Made by a program: the position numbers and the translations under genes. The notes beneath the pieces are model-generated. The model searched no databases, was not told the DNA's origin, and saw only the letters and a program-made list of their open reading frames with translations. A DNA stretch of 64,000 bases from Anaspis maculata (lineage: Eukaryota > Arthropoda > Insecta > Coleoptera > Scraptiidae): contig OX421962.1 in the NCBI GenBank assembly GCA_949128115.1, positions 12,723,262 to 12,787,261 of the forward strand. Reading direction: 5' to 3'. Each line of letters starts with the position of its first letter. Within the stretch, counting starts at the first letter, position 1. This document shows, in pieces, positions 1 to 11,700 of the stretch.

Positions 1-984
1 ACGTATATGAGGGTTCTTCACTTCCTTCCCTGCTCGAGGGTTCGATGGTGCACAGACCTAGTGGAAATGTCCAATCATCCCTGCAAAACCCACGCAAAAT
101 TCAAGCTACTGCCGCTAGTGCTGCTGCAGTTATGATCTCTGAATAGTCAGTAAGCCCTAAATTGAAAGATTCTCCCCCCCCCCCTTCCCTTGAGTTTTGT
201 TCAAGATCAATTTAAGCGAAATAAAACAGAAACAGAAAAACAGAACAAAGATTGTTTCTAGCCCGTTCATGAACTTTGAGTGAAAATTTTTACCCCTCTC
301 GCCCCCCAGTTTCTACGTCCCCATCAAGGTTCCCGCCCTTCGGGATTATGGTTTCTTTCCAACCCGCAGAACTCCTTAGGAACACTACAGACCATAATTA
401 TGAACTTTTATAACCTTTCAGACGTTATTGAATTATGAAAAAATTTGCTCAAAACAAGTTTAAAAATTTACTTTTTTATTTTCTTACAAAAACAAATGAC
501 TTTGCTAAAATACGTTCCTTAGGCGCGAAATAGTTCAAAATAATAGACCTGGAATGGAATGCAACCACAAATGTCTAAAACACCCCCAAAAAATGTTTTC
601 AAATAGGAGCACAAAAAAACACGATATTCTCCGCACAACTTGTTTAAACTTGTCGCTATCGATTTTTTTGAGTCATGGTTGAGTTCAGAAGATGTGATTT
701 AGTCGGAAACGATACCAACCTTGCCGATATTGGTTTGCAATCAAAGAAAAAGTGGGAATCGGCCACATGTGTCAACTTGAGCCCCCCAGCCCCCTCCCAA
801 GAGGAGAAGGGGGTGCCCACACCACTTGAAAAAATCCTAATATATCACAGATCTAGAAAACACCTTGCTTACGCTTAGTCCATCGAGTGCAAAAGAAAAA
901 ATACAAAAAGCCCCCATGATGTCATGACTGAAATACAGCTCCGATTTTTGTTTCCTCCATTTTGTTTGATAGAGAAAACTGTTT
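1..984. other. Intergenic sequence, no gene seen
   Basis: AT-rich sequence with a C11-type homopolymer near 174-184 and several A/T runs. I see no splice-bounded exon, transposon terminus or convincing open frame. The short open frames here have no recognisable domain. Confidence 0.5.
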
Positions 985-1725
985 TCATGTCATAAAATGC
1001 CAACTAGGGCTCCAAACTATACATTCGCGGACACAAGGAAGTCCGATAGGGCTCCGTATATCACATACATATATGAAGGCACAAGGAACTTACACTAGAG
1101 CTGATAGCAATGCAAGAAGACACAAGATGGCTTTCTGGAATTCTGAAAACTACGAAAAATCTCGAGGGGACTCATTAGGACTACAACTGCAATTGAGGAC
1201 CCAAGGGGGCCCGAAAGAACTCCGAATGACATGACGGCACAAGGGTGATTACCATGCTTTGAAAATAATGCAACGCGGCTCAGCAGAGCTTCAAATCACA
1301 TTGAAGACACAATAAGGGGGCCCAATAAGGCCTGGATAACACAAGATGGCAAAATTGGCAAAATAGGGCTCAGTGGAATTCTGGAAGCTATGCAGTAGAT
1401 AAGGGGGTTCATCAGGGCTCCAAACTATATTTGAAGACACAAAGAGGTCCGATGCAAGGGGACTCAACAGAACTTTAAACAATACTGAAGACACGAGGGG
1501 GCCCAATGGAGCTCTGTATAACAAAATAACGCAAAATTGAGCTGACTGGTACCTACTCCGACTGCCATGAAAAAACAAAAAGGGGCTCAACAGGGTTTCA
1601 ACTACACTAGAAGACAGAATGGGGGCTGGATAGGGCTCCGATCATGACAACATGACGGCACAACGCTTCTTGTTGCTTCGGAAGTCACGGAAAATGCAAG
1701 GGGGCTCTATTAGGGAACAACTATT
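985..1725. repeat. Degenerate G-rich tandem array
   Basis: Successive blocks repeat a loose pattern of a GGGG-CTC step, 'aacaggGCTCCaaact', then 'gaagacacaa', at irregular intervals of roughly 50-70 bp. The same pattern recurs at about 39525-39910 inside an inverted-repeat element, so this is a dispersed minisatellite or the core of a degraded copy of that element. The open frames crossing it on both strands are by-products of low stop density and are not genes. Confidence 0.6.
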
Positions 1726-2044
1726 TTTCCGTGATTTTCACCTTTTTTGTAGTTTTTTTCCTTTTTTTGTCGGGCCGAAAAATACCACTTCTTTGAAACG
1801 TGACTTTATGTCCGCAAAGAGATTCGCAGCCTGGCCTGCGCTGGTATTTTCGTTACTACTAAGAAAACGAGAAAAAAAATTATATTTTTCTGACGAAACG
1901 GCTGAGGTTGCATGGTAGAGCAGCTTATAGCTGAATGCCGCCTCGTAAAATAAGACAATTAAATAAATAAATAAAAAAAAATAAATAAGGCGATAATAAA
2001 CCATTTGCAAATATTTGGAAGGATTATTTACAAAAAATCTTAAT

Positions 2045-3520
2045 CTCAAAAATCATTACGATTTTCCTCGTAGTCCAGGAATTATAGAAAAAATAGCGAA
2101 CAAAAATGATAACTAGCCGGATTTTTGTATATAAGCTCAGTTGAGCATGTAGTTCAACATAGTAAAAGTCCCCAAGAATCCGGAGTGAGCTTCGGCCGTT
2201 GTGGCCTCGAGAAGAACTTGAGGATAAGTTTTTCGTGTTTATCTCGTAACCGATGGCACTTGGAGGAAAAGCACTTGAAGCAAAATTGTTGGAAATTGTG
2301 TTGTCCACAAGAAAGGTCCTTACATATTCCATCATCAGTCCACTCCTTCTTCGTCGAAACACAAGAAAAGCTAAATAGTCCAGATGCTCGATGCCGAAGA
2401 CTGTACGGACCTTGAGTTTTATGATGGCAGGGTGCCACTTGGTAGAGGTGTTGTTCGATCCATTCTCTTTTGATTGAAACTCAATGCCATCAATACCAAC
2501 TATGCCGGCGGCATATACAGGGTGACATAAAAATAAAAAGTTGAACAAATGTACCTCAAGAACCAAAATAGGTGAAGACATGAATCGCCAAAAATATTTC
2601 TAATTTCATGACCATCAAGTCGTCGTGAACTTGAATCAAATATGTTGAACCGTTTCTGAATTATCTTCAGAAGACTGAAGTCGTTACGAAAAAAAAAATA
2701 GTTTTCCGTATATCAGCAATTCTTCAGATCTTGAATCGAAACTTGGTGTTTTGAATCGAAACAATGATAAATTACATTTTAAATGGAATTATAGTGAAAA
2801 GCCCTCTCTAGGCCAACTAATTCTAGAAAAAACACAGTCAACTTTTTTTCTGATAAGTAGAGGGAATTTTTTTTTTGTAACAACTTCAGTCTTTTGAAGA
2901 TATTTCAAGAACGGCTCAAGATATTCAATTCAAGTTTACGACGACTTCATGAAATCAGAATTATTTATGGCGATTTACATGTCTTCACCTATTTTGGTTC
3001 TCGAGGCACAAATGTTCAACTTTTTATTTTTATTTCACCCTGTATATGCCGCCGGCATAGTTCGTCTTTATGGCTTCAAGTTTCAACCAAAAGAGAGTGG
3101 ATCAAACAACACCTCTACAAAGTGGCACTCCGCCATCATAAAACTCAAGGTCCATACCAGTCTTCTGCATCGAGCATCTGGACTATTTTTATTTTCTTGT
3201 GTTTTGACGAAGAAGGAGATGACTGACGATGAAATGTGTGAGGACCTTTCTTGTAGACAATAAAATTTCCAACAATTTTTTCCCAAGAACTTTATTCCCA
3301 AGTGCTATTGTTCATGAGATATACGCGAAAAACTGACCATCAAGTTCTTCTCGAGGCCACAACGGCCGAAGCTCACACCGGATTCTTGAGGACATTTACT
3401 ATGTTGAACTACATGCTTAACTGAGCTTATATACAAAAATCCGGCTAGTTATCATTTTTGTTCGCTATTTGCGATTTAAACAGCTAAAATTCCTGGACTA
3501 TCGCGATTTTCAATCAAAAT
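2045..3520. mobile_element. Foldback element, about 650-bp inverted arms
   Basis: The left arm (about 2045-2700) is repeated in reverse complement at about 2865-3520, with a spacer near 165 bp. Good anchors are 'aactagccggatttttgtat' at 2110 against its complement near 3440, and the 'ttcggccgttgtggcctcga' block at 2190 against 3350. Inside the arms a second symmetric pair begins CAGGGTG at 2518 and ends CACCCTG at 3042, each flanked by TATA. The structure is that of a long palindromic, non-autonomous DNA element or a nested pair of them. No transposase is present; the ORFs at 2024-2581 and 2949-3263 are arm sequence read in opposite directions. Confidence 0.75.
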
Positions 3521-3559
3521 TTTCTGGACAGCTCAATGGTGCCAAGATTTTTTTGCTCT

Positions 3560-3905
3560 ATTAATAGCATGTTTTATGTTGTTTCTGAATTTGGAAATGA
3601 ATTTAAAAAAATATGCATACAGAATGGCTTTTTTTCAAAACCGGCCCTGGAAATTTCAAACTGCTTCAATAAGCGATGTGTCAGTTATCAATGGAAGAAT
3701 TAACACAGAAAATTCCAATCGAATCCATTGGATTGTTCTAAAGATACGGCTCATTGAAAAAATTGACAAAATACATGAATCACCCTGTAACTTCGGAACG
3801 AACAGCGTTAGAAAAATTTTAAAGCCAGATCCTGGTTCGCCTGGAAAAACTGGACCTACCCTTAGGCTATGTCCATTTGGTGGTGGATCACCCTGTATGT
3901 AATAG
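3560..3905. mobile_element. Relic of a CACCCTG-ended element
   Basis: This stretch matches, in reverse complement and with many substitutions, the left arm of the element at 27147-28195: both contain the 'aaagatacgg' step, 'tgaatcaccctgtaact' and, about 110 bp on, a second 'atcaccctgtat'. It is a one-armed, decayed copy with no transposase. Its open frame on + is discussed in Part 2. Confidence 0.5.
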
Positions 3906-4099
3906 GAATTAGGAAATCCAGTTTTGAACCGATCCTCCCACTTTCAGAAGTAAATTATTTGTTATTTATTTTCCCTTGAATACATATAAATAGTACGGAC
4001 GTTAGCGGCACATATCAGGAGTCAGGACCAACCTTGCATTTCATTTTGATGCAAAACGCTTTTGCACGTGAATAGTAGGTACTTACAGGTAATTTTAAG

Positions 4100-4330
4100 G
4101 AAGTGGTGCCTCGGTGGGACACGCGACTGGCGTGCTCGCTAAGAGGTCGCAGGTCCAAAAAATTACCATTTTTGAAATCGTTGCAGTTTTCATACTTTTT
4201 TCGCTGTACTAAATATTTTCAAGGTCGAGGAACACAATGCAATAAGTTTCCAGAAAGTGTCATGCACCAGTGGCGTACCAGACGGCTGCAAAGGGACCGA
4301 GGCACAGTGGTCGGAAAATCAAAAATACGC
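4100..4330 (+). repeat. Possible degraded tRNA-like SINE
   Basis: From 4103 the sequence reads like a tRNA-type head (CTCGGTGGGAC..., GCGTGCTCGCTAAGAGGTCGCAGGTCC) but the B box is poor. A short inverted match, GTGCCTCGGTGGGAC near 4107 and GGGACCGAGGCAC near 4289, could instead mark a small foldback. I cannot choose between the two. Confidence 0.25.
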
Positions 4331-4659
4331 GCAGAAATTCATTTTTTGAAGATTTTGTTTGACAACTTTGGCACTGGAATACCAAAGATGAATATTTGGA
4401 CCACAATTTACCTAAAAACTGCGATTGTTGAAGGAATATTAATACCCGAAACCCAATTCTGAACTTGACTCACTTGGAGTACTGGAGAGCCCCTTCCTTA
4501 ATGAGCGTAAAATGTCGATAAACTTCCTGGCATAACATAGAGGACGACTCTTTATAAGAATAACAGTTACCATTGGAATCTGGGGGGTTTTCTCTATAAG
4601 AAATTAGTAATTAAGTTCACTAATTACACAGTTAAGATGAACTAGTGATTTTTTATGAA

Positions 4660-5240
4660 GGCTGGTAAAAAAAACAAAATTATTGTGAACTTCGTAATTC
4701 AAGAAGACTTTTCTTCCAACTCCCGCCGAATCCCGCCCTATAATTAACACCATGTTATACCCTAATGTTTCAGCTACAAGATGCAACAAAAAGTTTTTGC
4801 TATTTTTTGCTACTTTGGCCTCTAGGTCCCTTTTTAGGCAAAATTGCACATTTAAATAAAAAAAAATTATTGCAAATTTTGTATTTAAATAAGGCTTTGT
4901 TTTCAACTCCTGCTAAATCCCACCCTACTATAGTTGATAATTATAATGTTATATCCTGATGTTTCATGTCCAAAATGCAATGAAAAGTGTTTGCTACTTT
5001 TTGCTACTTTAGCCTCTAGGTGCCTTTTCAAGGAAAATTGCACATTAAAATAACAAAATTACTGTACATTTTGTACTTCAATAAGACTTTCTTTTTAACT
5101 TCCGCCGAATTTTACCCTCTAATTGATACCATGTTATACCCGAATGTTTAAGCTACAAAATGCAATGAACAGTTTTTGCTACTCTCCGCTACTTTGGGCG
5201 CAAGGTCCCTTTTCAAACCAAATTGCCCACAATGTGAAAA
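4660..5240. repeat. Three-copy tandem repeat, about 190 bp
   Basis: Three diverged copies of a unit carrying 'ttgctactttggcctctaggtccctttt' are spaced near 4820, 5013 and 5198, so the period is about 190 bp. Each also carries a 'gccgaatcccaccct' block and 'accatgttataccctaatgtt'. No coding function is apparent. Confidence 0.7.
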
Positions 5241-5464
5241 CTTGATTTGAAAATTGTAGGCAATCTTGTTCTTGGGTTAGGGCTTCACATCACTAATCAC
5301 CTTATTCAGGGTTAAAGTGGTAAGTGGATACGAAACTGCCCTCGGGTCTCCTCGCAATATGCTGATATTAATAGAAATTAAGAAAAAAATACACTAACTG
5401 GTAAGGTTGGTACATCATAAATCGTTGAAATAGAGCCCAAGACTTGACCAACAAGTTGATTCAT

Positions 5465-5945
5465 GGACAGTTTTGGAAGTTTTGGTCGGCTTTTAGGAAT
5501 TTCATATCCTGTCCCATCCCCAATTTTGATGAAGCATTATTTCCAATATTTTTTCCAAGAATGTCTATCCGTTGTCCATACTTATTCTGAGAGTTGCATG
5601 AATTTTAGTCCTTTTTTTTCTGAATTCCACCCCTGTCGCCACCCCTATTCTGGAGATAGATTTTCTCTGACATTCTTTCCAAATGTGGGACCAGTGTCCA
5701 TTGATTTTGATAAATTCAAAAATGTTAATCACTTTTCCGATATTTTCCCCCTTGTTCCACCCCTTATTTTGATGTTGGGTTTTTTCCATCATTGTTCTCA
5801 AGAATTTTCTGTCCGTTGTCTACTTACTCCTTCTGAGAGTTTTTGTAAATTCTAGTCGTTATTTCGGAATTTCACTCCCGTCACTATCTACCCCTATTCT
5901 GCAGATATTTTTTTCGCAAGTTTCTCCTCAGAGCGTGTACTCTTT
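5465..5945. repeat. Two-copy tandem repeat, about 240 bp
   Basis: The block 'caagaatgtctatccgttgtc ... ctgagagtt' near 5559 recurs near 5800 in diverged form, followed in both copies by a similar 'cccctattctg(g/c)agata' step. The second copy is cut short near 5945. The open frame at 5463-5855 is a by-product. Confidence 0.6.
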
Positions 5946-5994
5946 TGTCCACTGATTCCGATATTACTAAAAAAAATGTTGTGGTAACACACTG

Positions 5995-6265
5995 TAACAA
6001 ATCCTGATTAAAAAATGCATTACACTAAAAAAAAATTTGAAAAAAAATAAATTGTCGGAATATTTTGTTTCACTTTTAAATGACACAGAATGACATAAGA
6101 TGACTAATAAAATATCGGGGACATATCCGATCTCTGAAATTAATCCATCGAGTAATCCATCATTCCTAAAAAAGATATGTTTCTTGAGATACCATTTCAA
6201 ATTTTTAATTTTTTTTTTAGGAAAAAATAGAAATGTAATGCGTTTTTGTAATCAGGATAACAATG
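5995..6265. mobile_element. Small foldback element
   Basis: The left end 'aatcctgattaaaaaatgca' near 5999 is the reverse complement of 'gcgtttttgtaatcaggat' near 6241, enclosing AT-rich sequence. It looks like a short MITE of under 300 bp; its ends and target duplication are not resolved. Confidence 0.5.
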
Positions 6266-6469
6266 TGCATCGATTGTGGTGGTGACATACAAGGTGTTTC
6301 AAAAAAAAATACCACAAAAATTGCGATACCCTGTATATGACACGAAATAGAAAATTATACTTGGCATTCAGGAAGTATGGAAAAAATTGTTCCAGGAAAG
6401 TTTTTTCTTTTTTAAATTTTCATGAAGGGCATGTTTTTTAGGGGGGGTATCCGTCTCGCCTGAACACCC

Positions 6470-7262
6470 TGTACATACATAATTTGGCCCCTGTAGGCCT
6501 GATGTGCGTTGATAAGGCTTACATGTCAGACTGGGGGCTTTGGGCTGGTATGAGCTTGTCAATAGTCAATTTTCGAAAAAATGGCCAAAAATTTACGTCA
6601 TAAGATACATGAGTGAAACCAACTAGATTTCATGTGGAAACATTCCCTCAATCGAAAATCTGGTCGAAAATCATAAGACAAGTTTGAAATTTTCAAAAAA
6701 AAGACCAAAATTCTTCAATTTTTTCACAGGCGTTTTGTGGACAAACCCACTAAGTGTGATATATATTTGTAATCATGATGAAAGACGGAATCGATTTCCA
6801 TGTTAAAATACAGGTGTACCATTTGAGAATTTTTTTTTGATGTTGCACCCTGAGCCATGTACTATTGAAATATTTTGTGGACAGATTCGAAACCTGCGTA
6901 AAGAATAATGAAAGAATCGCTTTTCATTCCTAAAATTATGTCTAAAGAAAAGTTTACAAGAGGAGGTGAATTTTGGCACTTTTTGAAAATTTCAAACTTG
7001 TCTTATGGACCGAGAGCCCCCAAAAATTTTGTCTTGTGACACGATTTTTGATTGAGGGGATGTTCCCACACAAAAGCCTGTTGGTTTCATTCATGTAGGT
7101 ATCTTGTGACATTATTTTTTTCACATTTTTCGAAAATTGACAAGCCTACAACAGCCTAAAGCCCCCGGTCTGACATGTAAGACAAAGAAATTTTTAACAA
7201 CCTCATCAATGCACATTAGATCTACAGAGCTAAAATCATGTACCTTATGACGTAAGTTTCGA
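6470..7262. mobile_element. Foldback element with about 250-bp arms
   Basis: The arm at about 6480-6720 is repeated inverted at about 6960-7225. Matching blocks include 'tgcgttgataagg...catgtcaga' against 'tctgacatgtaa...gcacat', the 'gacaagtttgaaattttcaa' block and 'gtgaaaccaac' against 'gttggtttcat'. A CACCCTG sits beside the left arm at 6469. No protein-coding content is recognisable. Confidence 0.6.
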
Positions 7263-8646
7263 GGCACCATGCAGCTCCCTGTCTATTGTGGTTTCGAAGC
7301 TTTTAGTTTTCAAAGCTTACATCAACTTCGCCTGTGGATGTAGGTATAGGCCTTACAGAGTGCAGAGTAGTTAAGAAAAATTAGCCTCGCAAAAATAAAA
7401 AATGCATAAGAAAAGCTGTTTTTTAAGTAAGAATAGCTGAGACACTCATCGAAAAGCACGACGCCTACGCCTCTGCTCTCGCTTTTCACGCAAGGACGTG
7501 CCCTGCTCATATGAATGGACATTATTTTCCATACGATGCTACGTGTCGTCCTGTTTCGAGCACGTGCGTGAAATTTCTGGCACTTTCTTCAAAACAAACA
7601 AAAAATGCGCTGCCTGGTGCGATGATGATACCTACCTACCTCGTAAGTAAAAGTTTTCCAAAGTATTCGAGTATGCTTACATATTATTTGCACTAAATAT
7701 TTGCACGGAGGGTCGGGTCTTGTATAAACGACACCTTATACCACCGAGTGCGCGCCGGATTAAATCTGTTGTTTTTAGAAACCGTAATTTCGAAAAATTA
7801 ATTAATCCATCAAATATTTGCTTGAGACGTGGAAATATTCGTTCATCGGCATCATTATCGTCTTCATAAAGGTATATGATGATGAACCGGTATGACGAGG
7901 TAAAAGTTGGTTGGATATGCGCCAACCAGCCAGCATCTCTTTGCGGTACCTACCTACCATATACCTACCTGTAAAGTGAAGAAGAGAAAAATTGATTATT
8001 CTTATCACTTTCACTGAATTTTAATTAATTAATAAATTATTTATATTTATCGAACGTGATCATCAAACGACTTCCGATAAGTAATCTATCGATATGAAGA
8101 TATGTTATTATTTCAACGGTAGTTTAGCGGTTGGTAGTAGGTATAACTAGTAACAGTTGTTGCTAAATTTAATTTGTGGTGATTGGAAAATTATATGGCT
8201 CCGATGGTATCCTTGTGCGGTTTGAAGAGCTCGGTGTCAACGGAAAGGAAAACTCCATTAGCGAAATTCACTTGTTCGCACTCGCTCACTTGAACTTTCA
8301 GTGCTCTTTGGGTGACCTCTCTTTGAATTGAAATTTGCGAAACACCGGCCCCTTTTCCATCGGCGTGCACAATTCCCATCTACGGCATTGGGCCCAGACA
8401 GGCCCGTGTCATAAAGTATTCAAATGTGGAACCGACCGCATGCGGCAGAGAAAGCCAATCTTATAAGAAATGTAAACAAGATAAAGTGACATTTTTTCGT
8501 GTTGTTCTCGCTGTGTGCCATTACACGCATGGGATTCGAGCTTCTCCGCTTCCTTTTCAATGAATATTCATTTCGTCATCGCATACAATAGGAACACACA
8601 CACAAATCTAGAAATTATTATTTATGTCATCAAATGCGGCTTGTAA
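7263..8646. other. Intergenic region upstream of the host gene
   Basis: No confident gene. It contains TACCTACC microsatellite near 7630 and 7950. On the - strand a 62-codon frame (8379 down to 8191) has balanced composition and starts with a plain ATG, so it could be a first exon of a divergent gene or a pseudogene fragment, but I see no domain and no convincing donor site. The + gene's promoter must lie here or further upstream; no clear TATA box or initiator stands out. Confidence 0.35.
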
Positions 8647-8784
8647 ATGTCTAAATTAACTTATCAGGAAGCTTCAGGGGGCCATTCAAAAACGTTTTAT
8701 ATTGCTTCAGATAAGCTGGTGGAGGAAAAGAAGAAATTAGAAGCGAGACGCAAGAAACTCGAAGACGATTTTGAACGAAAACGT
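8647..8784 (+). CDS. Host gene exon 1 (or an internal exon)
   Basis: 46 codons in phase 0, ending at a GTAAGA donor (8785). The 3' half is rich in E, K and R and predicted to form a coiled coil. The ATG at 8647 directly follows TAA in frame, favouring a true start. However CAG at 8665-8667 preceded by TTAACTTAT could be an acceptor, in which case coding begins at 8668 with GAAGCT and the first exon is outside the part I can recognise. Confidence 0.65.
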
Positions 8785-11700
8785 GTAAGATTTCAGGCTA
8801 AATTCCAGCCTGAAATTCAATAATAATCTGATTTGGTTTACAGAAGCTGTCGTCTGATGAGAAGACGGTGAAGAATTTGAGAAATTCGCAAGAACAGCTG
8901 AACGATAAGGAAAAGGAGGAGAAGAAGGATCAAATGAAAATCGAAGAGGCCAAGGAGAAAGTCAGGATTCCGAAATGGAACAGCAAGGGTAGGAAGCTGG
9001 ATCCGATTTTTCATCCGTGCAAAAACGTGTATGCAGGATCCAAAAACCGAAAACTCTCCCCATTACCGGAAGGTAATGGCAATGGAATCGAGTTGGTGCC
9101 AATCATGGCTAAAAACAGGGCTCCGATCAAGATCACTCTGGACACGACTGACGTTACGAATGAGAAAAAATCCAGGTAATTAGAACTTGAATTCAGCCTA
9201 ATAAAAGCAAAACCTTGCTAGAGATTCCGATGACAATCGAGCGACGAACCTTGTCATCATTGTTTCTAGAGTGTAGAAGACCTAAAAAGAGTTGATTGGC
9301 TAAGAACACAATTTTTATGCATTATGCATTTTTTTTAAACAAAATTGTCAGCTTTAGATTCAAAATTAATCCAGTGATGACTGATGACAATCAAGTGACA
9401 AACCCTGTTTTCAGGGTTTTTGTGGTGTAGAAGATTCAAAGAGAGTTAATTATTGGCTGACGGCTCGATACCAAGTTGGGGCTGAGACCGTCGTAAGTGT
9501 GGTTACCATAGCAACGGCGGATACCAACCAATCAGACCACTGTATTTGGCGAGTTACGCCCTCCCAAACTTTGCGCCTGCAACCTGGTATCGAGCCCTAA
9601 GAACACATTTTTTATGCAGTATGTATTTTTTTTAGAAACAAAATTGCCACTTTTGGAAGCAAACTTGATTTAGTGAATAGTAATTACACTCAAGCGACAA
9701 ACCCCAATTCCAGTGTTTCAAGGGTAAAGAAGTCTCAAAGTCAGTTGATTATTGGCTAAAAACACGTTGTTCTAAAGCACTCTCTGTAGGATTTAGTAAG
9801 ATAATGACCAGTTCTAGTAGCAAAACTACCAGTTGTTCTGGAGACTCCAATGACGATCAAGGGATGAACCCTATTTTCAGGGTTTCTAGGGTATAAAAGA
9901 CTTGGAGAGAATTGATTATTGCCTAAGAATCTATTTTCCTATAGAAACAAAATTGCCAGTTCTAGTAACAAAACTAGCTTCTGGAGACTGCAATGATATG
10001 ATCATTGGGCGACGAACCCTATTTTCAATGTTTCTAGGGTGTAAAAGACTTGAAGGGACTTGATTATTAACCGAAAATCCATTTTCCTATGCAGTCTGTG
10101 ACTGTTTTCAGGATCAAAATAGCCAGTTTTAGTAGCCAAATTAGCACAGTTCTTCTTGAGACTGCAATCACTATCGGGCGACGAGCCATATTTCCAGTGT
10201 TTCTAGGGTATAGAAGACTCAAAGAGAGCTGATTATTGGCTATGAAGTCATTTTCCAATGCAGTCTCTTGACTGTTTTCAGAAACAAAGTTGCCATAGAA
10301 AAATTAGCAGAGTTCTGGAGACTCCAATGACGATCAAGCAAAGAACCCTATTGTCAGGGTTTCTAGGGTGTAGGAGACTCAAAGAGAGTTGTTTATTGGC
10401 CAAGAATCCACTTTTCAATTAAGTCTGGTACTGTTTTGAAAAACAAAATTGCCAGTTAAGGTAGCATAATTATCATAGCTGTACTTGAGACTCCAATGTC
10501 GATCAATCGACAAACCCTAGGGCTTGTTTCTAGAGTAGAAGACTCAAAAAGAGCTGATTATTGGCTAAGAGCTTACATTCCCACTCAGTCTGTGACTGTT
10601 TCCAGAAACAAGGTTGCCTATTTTATCAACAAAATTAGCAGAGTTCTGGAGACTCCAATGACGATCAAGCGACGAACCCTATTTTCAGTGTTGCTAGGGT
10701 AGAAAATTTAAAGAGAGCTGATTATTGGCTAAAACTCATTTTCCTATGCAGTCTCCAACTGTTTTCAAAAACAAAGTTGCGATAGAAAAATTAGCAGAGT
10801 TCTGGAGACTCCAATGATGATCAAGCAAAGAACCCTATTATCAGGGTTTCTAGGGTGTAGGAGACACAAAGATAGTTGATCATTGGCTAAGAATCCAAGA
10901 ATCCACTTTCCAATAAAGTCTGGGACTGTTTTTAAGAACAAAACTGACAGTTCAAGTAGCAAAATTGTTAGAGCTGTACTGGAGACTCCAATGTCGATCA
11001 ATCGACAAACCCTAGGGTTTGTTTCTAGGGTAGAAGACTCAAAGAGAGCTGATTATTGGCTGGAAAATTACATTCCCACGCAGTCTGTGACTGACTCCGA
11101 AATTGCCTGTTTAACTAACAAAATTAGCAGAGTTCTGGAGACTCCAATGATGATCAAGCGACGAACCCTATTTTCAGTGTTGCTAGGGTAGAAAACTCAA
11201 AGAGAGCTGATTATTGGCTAAAAACTCATTTTCCTATGCAGTCTCCAACTGTTTTCAAAAACAAAGTTGCCATAGGAAAATTAGCAGAGTTCTGGAGACT
11301 CCAATGACGATCAAGCAAAGAACCCTATTATCAGGGTTTCTAGGGTGTAGGAGACACAAAGATAGTTGATCATTGGCTAAGAATCCAAGAATCCACCTTC
11401 CAATAAAGTCTGGGACTGTTTCTAAGAACAAAACTGACAGTTCAAGTAGCAAAATTGTTAGAGCTGTACTGAAGACTCCCAATGTCGATCAATCGACAAA
11501 CCCTAGGGTTTGTTTTTAGGGTAGAAGACTCAAAGAGAGCTGATTATTGGCTAGCAAATTACATTTCCACGCAGTCTGTGACTGTCTCCAGAAACGAAAT
11601 TGCCTGTTTAACTAACAAAATTAGCGGAGTTCTGGAGACTCCATGACGATCAAGCGACGAACCCTATTTTCAGTGTTGCTAGGGTAGAAAACTCAAAGAG

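Noticed and set aside
2024..2581. 185-codon - frame in a foldback arm
   Set aside because: The same text appears inverted in the other arm with stops, and no domain is visible.
8191..8379. Divergent gene on - upstream of the host gene
   Set aside because: A single 62-codon frame with no donor, no domain and no downstream exon; too little to call.
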